DNA of 64,000 nucleotides from Acinetobacter sp. UBA801. Its GTDB lineage: Bacteria; Pseudomonadota; Gammaproteobacteria; Pseudomonadales; Moraxellaceae. The DNA is taken from positions 114,849-178,848 of the forward strand of contig DBIN01000028.1 in the NCBI GenBank assembly GCA_002296655.1. Direction: 5' to 3'. The notes beneath the pieces are model-generated. The model worked only from the letters and a program-made list of their open reading frames with translations. It was not told the DNA's origin and ran no database searches. The translations under genes were made by a program, and so were the position numbers. Positions 46,184 to 53,934 of this stretch are shown here, piece after piece (positions within the stretch are counted from its first letter, which is position 1; each line of letters opens with the position of its first letter).

Positions 46184-47575
46184 ATGGCAAAAGTAAAAAG
46201 TGTCTATCGCTGTGAACAATGTGGTGCAGATCATCCTAAATGGGCAGGTCAATGTTCAGAATGTGGGGAATGGAACTCACTCCATGAGGTTAGTATTGCC
46301 CCAACGGTGACGCATCGTGCCCAACCTAAAATGGGCGGTGGCTATGCAGGACAAGCGGCTGCGATAACCACGCTCAATCAAGTATCTGTATCGCACGAAA
46401 CCCGTTTAACAACAGGCATTGGGGAGTTTGACCGTGTTTTGGGTGGCGGTTTGGTTACGGGCTCTGTGGTACTGATTGGTGGTGATCCTGGTATCGGGAA
46501 ATCGACCATTTTGCTACAAACAGCGACTCACATGGCGGCTGCCAATAACACCGCTTTATATATCACAGGTGAAGAATCTCTTTCGCAAGTGGCGTTACGC
46601 GCTCAACGCTTAGACTTACCCACCGATCAGCTTAAAGTCATGGCAGAAACCTGTGTTGAACGAATTTGTGAAGTTTTGGCACATGAACGCCCTGCAGTGG
46701 CCATTCTTGACTCAATTCAAACTTTATATACCGAAACCTTACAGTCAGCTCCAGGTGGTGTTTCACAAATTCGTGAATCAGCTGCCTTGCTGACCCGTTT
46801 TGCCAAAAATAGTGGCACTGCGCTGTTTATTGTCGGTCATGTGACCAAAGAAGGGGCATTGGCTGGGCCGCGCGTCCTTGAACACATGGTCGATTGCGTC
46901 TTGTATTTTGAAGGACAGTCAGACTCACGCTACCGAATGATTCGAGCAGTCAAAAACCGTTTCGGTGCAGTGAACGAGCTAGGCGTTTTTGGGATGACCG
47001 ATAAAGGCTTACGCGAAGTTGCCAATCCATCTGCGATATTTTTAAGCCGTTATGATGAGGCAATTCCGGGTTCTATTGTCATGATTAGCCGCGAAGGAAC
47101 GCGACCACTTTTAGTTGAAGTACAAGCACTGGTAGATGATGCACATGCTCAGCCTAGACGTGTGGCTTTAGGTCTGGAACAAAACCGTCTGAATATGCTA
47201 TTGGCAGTGATGCATCGGCATGGTGGCGTGCAAACTTCAGGGCAAGATGTATATGTGAATGTGGTGGGTGGTTTAAAAATTACCGAAACAGGTTCAGACC
47301 TTGCAGTACTGCTTGCCTGTGCCTCTAGCTTGCGTGGCAAAGCGCTACCACAACAATTGGCAGTATTTGGTGAGGTCGGTTTATCGGGTGAAATTCGTCC
47401 TGTGCCGAATGGTCAAGAACGCTTAAAAGAAGCAATTAAACACGGATTTAAATACATTATTGTGCCGCGTGGCAATGCTCCACAAAAAGCCATTGCAGAT
47501 GTGCAAATTATTGCGGTGGCTCGTTTACATGAGGCCTTAACCGAAGCCATGAATTTAAGTGAAAATTTAAGCTAA
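46184..47575 (+). CDS. radA: RadA DNA repair/branch-migration ATPase
   Basis: RadA helps RecA-mediated strand exchange and recombination repair and takes part in natural transformation. The 463-residue protein has an N-terminal zinc finger (CEQCG then CSECGEW), a RecA-like core with Walker A GGDPGIGKST (about residues 103-112), the RadA-specific KNRFG motif in IRAVKNRFGAV, and a Lon-like C-terminal domain (about 290-460) with GGLKITETGSDLAVLLA. Together with comEC in this window it fits a transformable genus. The next gene starts 116 bases downstream. Confidence 0.96.
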   Translation: MAKVKSVYRCEQCGADHPKWAGQCSECGEWNSLHEVSIAPTVTHRAQPKMGGGYAGQAAAITTLNQVSVSHETRLTTGIGEFDRVLGGGLVTGSVVLIGGDPGIGKSTILLQTATHMAAANNTALYITGEESLSQVALRAQRLDLPTDQLKVMAETCVERICEVLAHERPAVAILDSIQTLYTETLQSAPGGVSQIRESAALLTRFAKNSGTALFIVGHVTKEGALAGPRVLEHMVDCVLYFEGQSDSRYRMIRAVKNRFGAVNELGVFGMTDKGLREVANPSAIFLSRYDEAIPGSIVMISREGTRPLLVEVQALVDDAHAQPRRVALGLEQNRLNMLLAVMHRHGGVQTSGQDVYVNVVGGLKITETGSDLAVLLACASSLRGKALPQQLAVFGEVGLSGEIRPVPNGQERLKEAIKHGFKYIIVPRGNAPQKAIADVQIIAVARLHEALTEAMNLSENLS

Positions 47576-47690
47576 ACGCTTGGATAATATTTTTTCAGTT
47601 TCAAGAAAAAATATCATATTTATATTGAAATTCGCAGCAAATGCCTGCATAAATATAGAGCTTAACTTTATTTTAATACAGGAAAATTTG

Positions 47691-48101
47691 ATGGAAGTTC
47701 GACAGCGTGGTTTGATCGCAGCAATACTCACAGCGACTTTATTGGTAGCTCCGTTAGCAGCAGAAGCAAAACGTGCAGGTGGCGGTAAAAGCCATGGCGT
47801 GAGTCGTTCGGCTGCTCCAACTCAGTCTTACCAACAACCTCGTCAAACAGCGCCAGCGCAACAACCAACAACTGCACCAGCACAGCAAAAATCTGGTCCA
47901 GGCGTAGGTGGTATGGTTGCTGCCGGTGTTGCAGGTGCGGCAATTGGTGCGGTTGCTGCCAATGCCTTGGCCGATGATCAAGCTGCAAGTGCTGCCGAAG
48001 CGCAAGAGGAAAAAGGCGGTATTCCAAGCTGGATTTGGATTTTACTCGCTGCTGCTGTTGCCTTCTTTATTTTCCGTAAGATGGGCGCAAAAAAAAAGTA
48101 A
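47691..48101 (+). CDS. Tim44-domain protein, N-terminal frame (ends at slippery site)
   Basis: The first frame codes 136 residues: a signal-like helix (about residues 8-25), an Ala/Gln/Pro-rich linker, a GGMVAAGVAGAAIGAVAA helix and a final membrane helix (IPSWIWILLAAAVAFFIF) followed by RKMGAKKK and TAA. In homologs the same protein continues into a C-terminal Tim44 domain, which here lies in the -1 frame. AGGA before the ATG at 47691 supports the start. It is a membrane protein of unknown function, sometimes called a Tim44-like protein by domain only. The truncated product would be an anchor without its soluble domain. Confidence 0.75.
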   Translation: MEVRQRGLIAAILTATLLVAPLAAEAKRAGGGKSHGVSRSAAPTQSYQQPRQTAPAQQPTTAPAQQKSGPGVGGMVAAGVAGAAIGAVAANALADDQAASAAEAQEEKGGIPSWIWILLAAAVAFFIFRKMGAKKK

Positions 48102-48152
48102 CGCCTAATCCGTATGCGCCAAATAGCGGTGCCAATCAAGCACCGTTTGCGC
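48092..48152 (+). promoter_or_regulatory. Candidate -1 frameshift signal: A-AAA-AAG slippery run, stop, stem-loop
   Basis: Nine A residues (48089-48097) run into G. The in-frame heptamer A AAA AAG (48092-48098) is the same slippery sequence as E. coli dnaX and is followed directly by the TAA stop. Seventeen bases further a stem-loop forms: GCGC(48116-48119) with GCGC(48149-48152), AAA with TTT, and CGGTGC with GCACCG. A -1 slip would join the two frames. A one-base length difference in the A run would do the same. Confidence 0.5.
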
Positions 48153-48673
48153 AAACACCACCTGCTGCAGCACCACGTAACGACAACACCAATATTTTTG
48201 GTCAATCTGTTGGGGGTTCTGCGGCTTCTACTCAAACGCCTTTTGGTCAAACTGCCAATAACGCGCCAATTGGTGCAGCTTATACCAACAGTGGCAATCA
48301 ATTGCCTGATGGTTCAGAGCCTGCAACATTTTTACGTTTAGCGCGTCAGCGTTTTAACCATATTCAGTCCATGAACACCGCCAGTAATATCGCAGAAATT
48401 CAGCGTTATTTAACCCCTGATTTATATCAGTCGATGTATCAAGATATTATGGCGAACCAAGATCAAGATGTGGCTGAGTTTTCTAACTTGAATGCCATGG
48501 TGATCGATTCTGCAACTGAAAATGGTCAATATATTGTAAGCGTACGTTTTACTGGTACAGTGAGCGAAGATCTGAACAGCCTACCGCAACCATTTACAGA
48601 AATTTGGCACTTTGTAAAACTTACAGGTTCTAATCAAGACTGGTTGGTAGCAGGCATTCAACAAGAGCAATGA
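48098..48673 (+). CDS. Tim44-domain protein, C-terminal part in the -1 frame
   Basis: In the -1 frame the reading continues from the A-run without a stop: GTA ACG CCT AAT, then a Gln/Asn/Pro-rich linker and a Tim44-like domain with ATFLRLARQRFNHIQSMN, IQRYLTPDLYQSMYQDI and FTEIWHFVKL to the end (192 codons). It has no start codon near the join and no ribosome site; ATG codons appear only from 48302. The part is well conserved and open, so the gene is not decayed. It is most likely expressed as a fusion with the upstream frame. Confidence 0.7.
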   Translation, partial: VTPNPYAPNSGANQAPFAQTPPAAAPRNDNTNIFGQSVGGSAASTQTPFGQTANNAPIGAAYTNSGNQLPDGSEPATFLRLARQRFNHIQSMNTASNIAEIQRYLTPDLYQSMYQDIMANQDQDVAEFSNLNAMVIDSATENGQYIVSVRFTGTVSEDLNSLPQPFTEIWHFVKLTGSNQDWLVAGIQQEQ

Positions 48674-48690
48674 TTTTAGTTGATCTAATA

Positions 48691-48718
48691 AAACAGCGAC
48701 TTCGGTTGCTGTTTTTTT
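48691..48718 (+). terminator. Terminator after the Tim44 gene
   Basis: AAACAGCGAC and GTTGCTGTTT form a 10-bp stem (one G-T pair) around a TTCG tetraloop, with a T-run to 48718. Confidence 0.85.
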
Positions 48719-49017
48719 GTCTTTATTTAAGTTGAGTTCAATCCGTTTAAAACAGCTCGTTTAACTTTTCTATAACATCAACACCGAATACATCCACACC
48801 TGCCACACCAACGCCAAGCACTCGATTGATTAGATCTATCAAAAAGTTTCATCATTTATCAATACAGTTTATTAGCCACGTCCCCTTTCTATCTAGCCTG
48901 AGATGAATCAATTCACGTTATCCATATCACTTTGGTTATTTACAGTCGACCTTTATTTACTTAGCCAACAAAAAAGCCCTGCAAACGGGCAGGGCTTTTT
49001 TGTTGTGGATGACTCTA
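48719..49017. other. Noncoding stretch with a second terminator
   Basis: This 299-base region between the Tim44 gene and the DegS-like gene holds only a bidirectional terminator at 48970-49001 (13-bp stem, AAAAAAGCCCTGC with GCAGGGCTTTTTT). Confidence 0.5.
48970..49001. terminator. Bidirectional terminator of the protease gene
   Basis: AAAAAAGCCCTGC and GCAGGGCTTTTTT form a perfect 13-bp stem with a 6-base loop and T-runs on both strands. Confidence 0.9.
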
Positions 49018-50196
49018 TTATTCAGGCAATGGAATAAATTGCTTATCGGTATTTTGAACTTGGCGCTCACCGACTACGACTTGCAATTCTAAGGCTTCTT
49101 CACCACGTTCAACTGAAACAGTCACCGTCGTACCCGGTGCTTGTGCGGCAACATAATTAATTAAATGCGAGGTTGAAGTAATCGCTTCATCATTCACTTT
49201 TAAAATTTTATCGCCACGTTTTAAACCAGCCTCTGCTGCGGGGCCGCCGCGTAGTACATCGGCCACCACTACACCGCCTTGTGTTGGTTCTAAAATATTG
49301 TCTTGTTGCACAGGCAATAAACTAATGCCTAACCAGCCACGAACCACACGTCCCTCTTTTAAAATCGAGTTTAAAACCTGCTGACAGACTCGCGCAGAAA
49401 TTGCAAAGCCGATACCCAATGAACCACCCGATTGCGAGAAAATTGCGGTATTTACCCCAATCAAATTCCCTGCCACATCAATCAATGCACCGCCTGAGTT
49501 ACCTGGGTTAATTGCTGCATCGGTTTGAATGAAATCTTCATAGGTATTAATGCCCAAGTCAGAACGTCCTGTCGCAGAAATAATACCTTGAGTCACGGTT
49601 TGTCCCACACCAAATGGGTTGCCAATCGCAAGCACGACATCGCCCACTTCATTACTACTAAGTTTAAATGGCAATACAGGCAGTTTTTCTAGGTCAATTT
49701 TAATTACCGCCAAGTCTGTGTCTGGGTCAGTTCCAACGACTTTTGCAACCGCACGGCGCCCATCATGCAAAGCCACCACAATTTGCTCAGCCTGCGCAAT
49801 CACGTGATTATTTGTTAAAATATAACCATCTGGACGGACAATGACCCCTGAACCCAAACTGTTTTCATTTGGACCTTGCTGAAATTGATCTGGCAACTGG
49901 TTACCAAAAAACTCGCGAAACGCTGGATCGTTCAGCAATGGGTGATCCAGTTGTTTGACTTTTTGTGTAGTAAAAATATTCACCACCGCAGGCGCTGCCA
50001 CTTTAACCGCAGCACTATACGACACCACCCCACCCATGCGTGTTGAATCAATTAATGGTTCAACTTTTTCGGCAGGCATTTTGACCCCATCTGCAGCTAC
50101 AGGCGCTTTCGGTTTTTGCAGTTGTTGCCAAGTCACAAAGCCAATAATGACTAGAATGAGTAACACCCAAGGTAACCAGGTAAAGGTCCGGCGCAC
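49018..50196 (-). CDS. DegS/AlgW-type inner-membrane serine protease
   Basis: The 392-residue protein has an N-terminal membrane anchor (about residues 7-25), a trypsin-like domain and a single PDZ domain (about 285-375). The catalytic triad is present as His131 (ILTNNHVI), Asp161 (DPDTDLAVI) and Ser234 (NPGNSGGALI). One anchor and one PDZ domain match DegS/AlgW, which sense misfolded outer-membrane proteins, more than the two-PDZ DegP. Whether it cuts an RseA-like anti-sigma factor here is unknown; the sigma factor operon at 9343 is a possible partner but far away. Confidence 0.88.
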   Translation of the reverse strand: MRRTFTWLPWVLLILVIIGFVTWQQLQKPKAPVAADGVKMPAEKVEPLIDSTRMGGVVSYSAAVKVAAPAVVNIFTTQKVKQLDHPLLNDPAFREFFGNQLPDQFQQGPNENSLGSGVIVRPDGYILTNNHVIAQAEQIVVALHDGRRAVAKVVGTDPDTDLAVIKIDLEKLPVLPFKLSSNEVGDVVLAIGNPFGVGQTVTQGIISATGRSDLGINTYEDFIQTDAAINPGNSGGALIDVAGNLIGVNTAIFSQSGGSLGIGFAISARVCQQVLNSILKEGRVVRGWLGISLLPVQQDNILEPTQGGVVVADVLRGGPAAEAGLKRGDKILKVNDEAITSTSHLINYVAAQAPGTTVTVSVERGEEALELQVVVGERQVQNTDKQFIPLPE

Positions 50197-50362
50197 GTTA
50201 TGTACCTCTAAATAAATTTTTTTGATGATTCACTCATTGAATGAGCTATTGTAAAACGAAACACAAATAGAAACATAAAAAAGCCCAAGAGTTTTGTCTT
50301 GCTTTAGTTACAATACAACATATGTTTTGATATTCGCTAAATACGAGCAATTTGAGAGAATT

Positions 50363-51121
50363 ATGGCGCAATTAAAAGAGATTATTCAATGGTGTGATGA
50401 AACTTTAAATACACATGAATTTAAAGATTACGCGCCAAACGGTTTACAAATTGAAGGCAGGTCGGACGTTCAAAAAATTCTTTGTGCAGTAACCGCCTCC
50501 CAAGAGGCTATTGAGGCCGCGATTGCCCAAAATGCAGACTTATTATTGGTGCATCATGGTTATTTTTGGAAAGGCGAACCTTACCCAATTACAGGCATGC
50601 GCGGTAAACGCATCAAAAGTTTAATCCAGCATGATATTTCTTTGGTGGGTTATCATTTACCACTCGATTCACATCCAAGTCTAGGCAACAACGCTGCCAT
50701 TGCAGAACTTTTACAATTAGAAAATCTGCAAGCATTAGACCCAAGTGAACGTCATCCTATTGGCAATATTGGTTTTTTAAAGCACGCCATGAGTGCAACA
50801 GAATTTCGCGACTATTTAACAGCACGTTTAGGTTTTAATGCGATTCACCTTCCTGCTGAACAAAGTCATATTCAAAAAGTCGGGTTCTGCACAGGTGCAG
50901 CACAAGATTTTATTAGCAAAGCAGCAGAACAAGGCTGTGATGCCTTTATTTCGGGCGAAGTCAGTGAACGCACCTATTATGAAGCCAAAGAATTAGGCGT
51001 ACATTATTACGCTTGCGGACACCATGCAACTGAGCGTTATGGCGTACAAAGACTCGCAAAAGCTATTTCAGAACAGTTTAATATTGAGTATAGTTATTTG
51101 GAATTAAATAATCCGATTTAA
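50363..51121 (+). CDS. Nif3-like dinuclear metal-centre protein (YbgI)
   Basis: The 252-residue protein belongs to the NIF3/YbgI family, hexameric toroids that bind two metal ions and whose function is uncertain; GTP cyclohydrolase I-like annotation is often wrong. Family motifs are NGLQIEG, LLVHHGYFW (metal-binding His pair), YHLPLDSHPSLGNNAAIA and GEVSERTYYEAKELGVHYYACGHHATER. I chose the ATG at 50363 because GAGAG precedes it and homology starts there, not at 50294. It is followed by a 180-base gap before sodB. Confidence 0.9.
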   Translation: MAQLKEIIQWCDETLNTHEFKDYAPNGLQIEGRSDVQKILCAVTASQEAIEAAIAQNADLLLVHHGYFWKGEPYPITGMRGKRIKSLIQHDISLVGYHLPLDSHPSLGNNAAIAELLQLENLQALDPSERHPIGNIGFLKHAMSATEFRDYLTARLGFNAIHLPAEQSHIQKVGFCTGAAQDFISKAAEQGCDAFISGEVSERTYYEAKELGVHYYACGHHATERYGVQRLAKAISEQFNIEYSYLELNNPI

Positions 51122-51300
51122 TGCCTAGTTGCACTCTACGGTTTCACATAAATGACATCTGTGTTTGACATGGTCTTTAGATGTATACATTCAGGACTTA
51201 TTCTGTATTGTTATTTATACACAATGCGCAATTTGGCTTGAAATCTATTACAATAGAGCCACTTAATGTTAAAACCCAGCAAATGCAAGGAATTGAAAAC

Positions 51301-51927
51301 ATGACAACCATTACTTTACCAGCTTTACCATACGGTTACGAAGATCTTGCTCCACACATCAGTAAAGAAACTTTAGAATTCCACCACGACAAACACCACA
51401 ATACTTATGTGGTAAATCTAAACAACCTAATCGTAGGTACAGAGCTTGAAGGTAAAACTTTAGACGAAATCATCAAAGCTACTGCGGGTGATGCAGCTAA
51501 AGCTGGCGTATTCAACAACGCTGCACAAGTTTGGAACCACACGTTCTACTGGAACTGTATGGCGAAAAACGGTGGTGGTAAAGCGACTGGTGCTTTGGCT
51601 GCTAAAATTGATGAAGATTTTGGTTCTTACGAAAAATTTGCTGAAGAATTTGCTGCTGCAGCAACCACTCAATTCGGTTCAGGTTGGGCTTGGTTAGTGG
51701 CTGACGAAGTAAATGGCAAACTTTCTATTATGAAAACTTCAAATGCTGACACACCAATGGCACACGGCAAAGTTGCAGTATTGACAATTGACGTTTGGGA
51801 ACACGCTTACTACATCGACTTCCGTAATGCACGTCCTGCTTACATCAAAACTTTCTTAGAAAGCCTTGTAAACTGGGATTACGCAAATGCGAAATACGCA
51901 GGTCAAGAAGCTGGTGTAGAAAAATAA
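51301..51927 (+). CDS. sodB: Iron superoxide dismutase
   Basis: SodB removes superoxide in the cytoplasm. The 208-residue protein has the metal ligands: His28 in EFHHDKHHNTY, a His in QVWNHTFYW, and Asp and His in IDVWEHAYYID. Gln before VWNHTFYW and the GSGWAWLV block are characteristic of Fe-type rather than Mn-type enzymes. The ATG at 51301 has AAGGA 8-9 bases upstream; the frame open to 51181 is leader. A TACAAT -10-like element occurs at 51249-51254. A terminator follows. Confidence 0.95.
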   Translation: MTTITLPALPYGYEDLAPHISKETLEFHHDKHHNTYVVNLNNLIVGTELEGKTLDEIIKATAGDAAKAGVFNNAAQVWNHTFYWNCMAKNGGGKATGALAAKIDEDFGSYEKFAEEFAAAATTQFGSGWAWLVADEVNGKLSIMKTSNADTPMAHGKVAVLTIDVWEHAYYIDFRNARPAYIKTFLESLVNWDYANAKYAGQEAGVEK

Positions 51928-51945
51928 TTTCTATTTTTCTGTAGG

Positions 51946-51970
51946 AAAACTGCTCTTTATGGGCAGTTTT
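51946..51970 (+). terminator. Terminator after sodB
   Basis: AAAACTGC and GCAGTTTT form an 8-bp stem with a 9-base loop, followed by a T-run. Confidence 0.85.
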
Positions 51971-52072
51971 TTTATTTTTGCAGATGAAATGAATATTTAT
52001 AAAGCAAACAATACATTTCTGATGATGAACGTGTTGACGACTTAAACTTTCATCCCTAAAATGCCCACAGAT

Positions 52073-52148
52073 TCTCCAATAGCTCAGTCGGTAGAGCGAC
52101 GGACTGTTAATCCGCAGGTCCCTGGTTCGAGCCCAGGTTGGAGAGCCA
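52073..52148 (+). tRNA. tRNA-Asn (GTT), copy 1
   Basis: A full 76-base cloverleaf with encoded CCA. Acceptor TCTCCAA pairs with TTGGAGA, the anticodon loop CTGTTAA gives GTT (52106-52108), and the T-loop GGTTCGAGCCC is standard. It differs from copies 2 and 3 only by a compensated A-T for C-G pair in the acceptor stem. Confidence 0.95.
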
Positions 52149-52154
52149 ATCTAT

Positions 52155-52230
52155 TCTCCCATAGCTCAGTCGGTAGAGCGACGGACTGTTAATCCGCAGG
52201 TCCCTGGTTCGAGCCCAGGTGGGAGAGCCA
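52155..52230 (+). tRNA. tRNA-Asn (GTT), copy 2
   Basis: A 76-base tRNA with acceptor TCTCCCA/TGGGAGA, anticodon GTT at 52188-52190 and encoded CCA. It starts 6 bases after copy 1, so both come from one transcript, and is followed by a terminator. Confidence 0.95.
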
Positions 52231-52236
52231 AATTCT

Positions 52237-52270
52237 AAAAAATCCCACGCAGCATGACGTGGGATTTTTT
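52237..52270 (+). terminator. Terminator after tRNA-Asn copies 1 and 2
   Basis: AAAAAATCCCACG and CGTGGGATTTTTT form a perfect 13-bp stem around an 8-base loop. A near copy follows the third tRNA. Confidence 0.9.
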
Positions 52271-52444
52271 TGGCTATTTTTATCGTTTTTATAGTGGATA
52301 TGATGTTCTAAGCGAATTGAACATGCCCAACTCTCCCCTTAAATTAAGATTAAAAAATGCGATGAAGATCGGGGAGCTCTTCTTGTGATGCCTCTATTTT
52401 TTCGCTACCTTAAGTTCATCAACAACAATAAAACTTGAAAGCCC

Positions 52445-52747
52445 ATGCAAGCGCCTTGGTTAAAATCCCTGATTTTTTGGACAATTCTGATTGTGGTGAT
52501 TTTTGCAATTTTTCAATGTACGCAAAAATCTGAAAGCAATAAAACTGCCGCGACACTCATGTATGAACGTCTGTATCAATGCAGTCGTGATCTGAACGTG
52601 CAGCAAAAAGCAACATTAAAACAAATTCAAAGCCAAGTGAAATCAGATCTGACCCAGCAAGAGATGCTGCGATTAATTAATTTATGTCGCAAAACTAACC
52701 CTCAACCGACACGCGAAGATTATATCAAAGCCATTCAAACACTCTAA
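52445..52747 (+). CDS. Small membrane-anchored protein of unknown function
   Basis: The 100-residue protein has a membrane helix at residues about 8-24 (LIFWTILIVVIFAIF) and a helical, Gln- and Lys-rich soluble tail with two Cys (YQCSRDLN and NLCRKTN). I do not recognise the family. It is the only gene between the tRNA-Asn pair and the third tRNA-Asn. Ribosome site is weak. The position between tRNA copies suggests an inserted or lineage-specific segment. Confidence 0.65.
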   Translation: MQAPWLKSLIFWTILIVVIFAIFQCTQKSESNKTAATLMYERLYQCSRDLNVQQKATLKQIQSQVKSDLTQQEMLRLINLCRKTNPQPTREDYIKAIQTL

Positions 52748-52863
52748 AACTGTTATACAACAAAGCTAGACGATTATTTTTAAAGCAGTTAATCAATAAT
52801 TACGGTTTTTTTTCAATTCCAGCTTGACCAAAAACAGATACCCACATAGAATGCGTGACAGAT

Positions 52864-52939
52864 TCTCCCATAGCTCAGTCGGTAGAGCGACGGACTGTTA
52901 ATCCGCAGGTCCCTGGTTCGAGCCCAGGTGGGAGAGCCA
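52864..52939 (+). tRNA. tRNA-Asn (GTT), copy 3
   Basis: A 76-base tRNA identical to copy 2, with acceptor TCTCCCA/TGGGAGA, anticodon GTT at 52897-52899 and encoded CCA. The ACAGATTCTCC upstream context is shared with copy 1. Confidence 0.95.
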
Positions 52940-52948
52940 AATTACTTA

Positions 52949-52980
52949 AAAAAACCCACGCAGCATGACGTGGGTTTTTT
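52949..52980 (+). terminator. Terminator after tRNA-Asn copy 3
   Basis: AAAAAACCCACG and CGTGGGTTTTTT form a 12-bp stem with the same CAGCATGA loop as the terminator after copy 2. This shows the tRNA-terminator unit was duplicated. Confidence 0.9.
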
Positions 52981-53018
52981 ATTCCTGCTGCTTAGGGTCT
53001 AACGACACTGCATCATCT

Positions 53019-53441
53019 ATGTTTGAATCCAGTCAATCGACTTTTTTGCTTATTGGCAGCTTGGCGAGCCTTGCCCTGTTTATCTTAGTTTTTCAGCCAT
53101 TATTTTTTCCCAAGAAAAATTTTTATCCCAAACCGATGATGACGGCTTTTGAACGCAGAATGTTTATGCGTTTAAAACAGGCTTTTCCTGAGTATCACAT
53201 CTTGGCGCAAGTGGCATTTAGCGCATTAATCACCAATAGCCACTACAAAATTCGTGCGCTGTTTAATCGTAAAGTGACTGATTTTGTAATCTTAAATGCA
53301 GACATGCACGTTATTGCAATTATAGAGTTAGATGATCATTCACATATTGGCAAAGAACAGGAAGATGCAGAACGGGACGCAATGTTTCACGAGGCAGGTT
53401 ATCGCGTTGTCCGATACACCGAAATTCCAAGTATCAGATAA
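53019..53441 (+). CDS. DUF2726 protein with membrane anchor
   Basis: The 140-residue protein has an N-terminal membrane helix (about residues 9-28, FLLIGSLASLALFILVF) and a DUF2726 domain (about 40-138). The domain has LKQAFPEYHILAQVAFSALI, NRKVTDFVILNADMHVIAII, ELDDHSH and a C-terminal RVVRYTE. The Asp and Glu-x-Asp spacing (VTDFV then IELDD) resembles the restriction-endonuclease-like fold, so nuclease activity is possible but unproven. The ATG at 53019 is used because the frame upstream reads into the tRNA terminator. Confidence 0.82.
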   Translation: MFESSQSTFLLIGSLASLALFILVFQPLFFPKKNFYPKPMMTAFERRMFMRLKQAFPEYHILAQVAFSALITNSHYKIRALFNRKVTDFVILNADMHVIAIIELDDHSHIGKEQEDAERDAMFHEAGYRVVRYTEIPSIR

Positions 53442-53478
53442 TTGCAATCAGATTTGAGCTAAAATCTTCAACTCGATA

Positions 53479-53739
53479 TTAAGGTGTAGCTTCTGAAGCG
53501 GCTTGTAACTGACTGGCCTGCTTTGCTTGTTGTTCTGCAGCTTTACGCGCTTCAATACGCGCAATAATTTCTGCCTGCTGTTGTTTATATTTTTCCTGAT
53601 TTTTAGCATCACTATTAACTGCTAAAAATGCCATACTGACCAAGAAAATAGGAATCAATAAACCTAAGCTTGCCAAAAAAATCATCTTTTTTAGGCTTGG
53701 CTTTTTTGCAGCTGCTTGCTGTTCAGACTGTGACATCAT
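53479..53739 (-). CDS. Small single-span membrane protein
   Basis: The 86-residue protein has a Lys-rich cytoplasmic start, one membrane helix (IFLASLGLLIPIFLVSMAFL, about residues 20-39) and a charged helical tail rich in Gln, Ala and Lys (QQQAEIIARIEARKAAEQQ). AGGAAAAG precedes the start. It is convergent with the DUF2726 gene. The tail looks like a coiled coil, which could mediate interactions. I cannot name the family. Confidence 0.7.
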   Translation of the reverse strand: MMSQSEQQAAAKKPSLKKMIFLASLGLLIPIFLVSMAFLAVNSDAKNQEKYKQQQAEIIARIEARKAAEQQAKQASQLQAASEATP

Positions 53740-53934
53740 CTTTTCCTAATTCTAACTTCAAAATGACGCTCAATATATCAGAATAATGCTGATAGTGCTT
53801 TGTACATCAGGTATGTACGTTCTAATGCTCAGTTTATTTTTTAACAGAAAAAATTGATCAGCCATCTAATAAAAAAGCACCCGCCGCACAATACCATCAG
53901 ATGCTTTACTCAGTTTTTTATCGCACAAAAATAT

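Noticed and set aside
48719..48969. Possible small RNA between two terminators
   Set aside because: No promoter or conserved fold could be seen; it may simply be spacer.
52073..52939. Integrated phage or island at the tRNA-Asn genes
   Set aside because: No integrase, phage gene or att core repeat beyond the tRNA duplication itself is present; the segment is under 1 kb.
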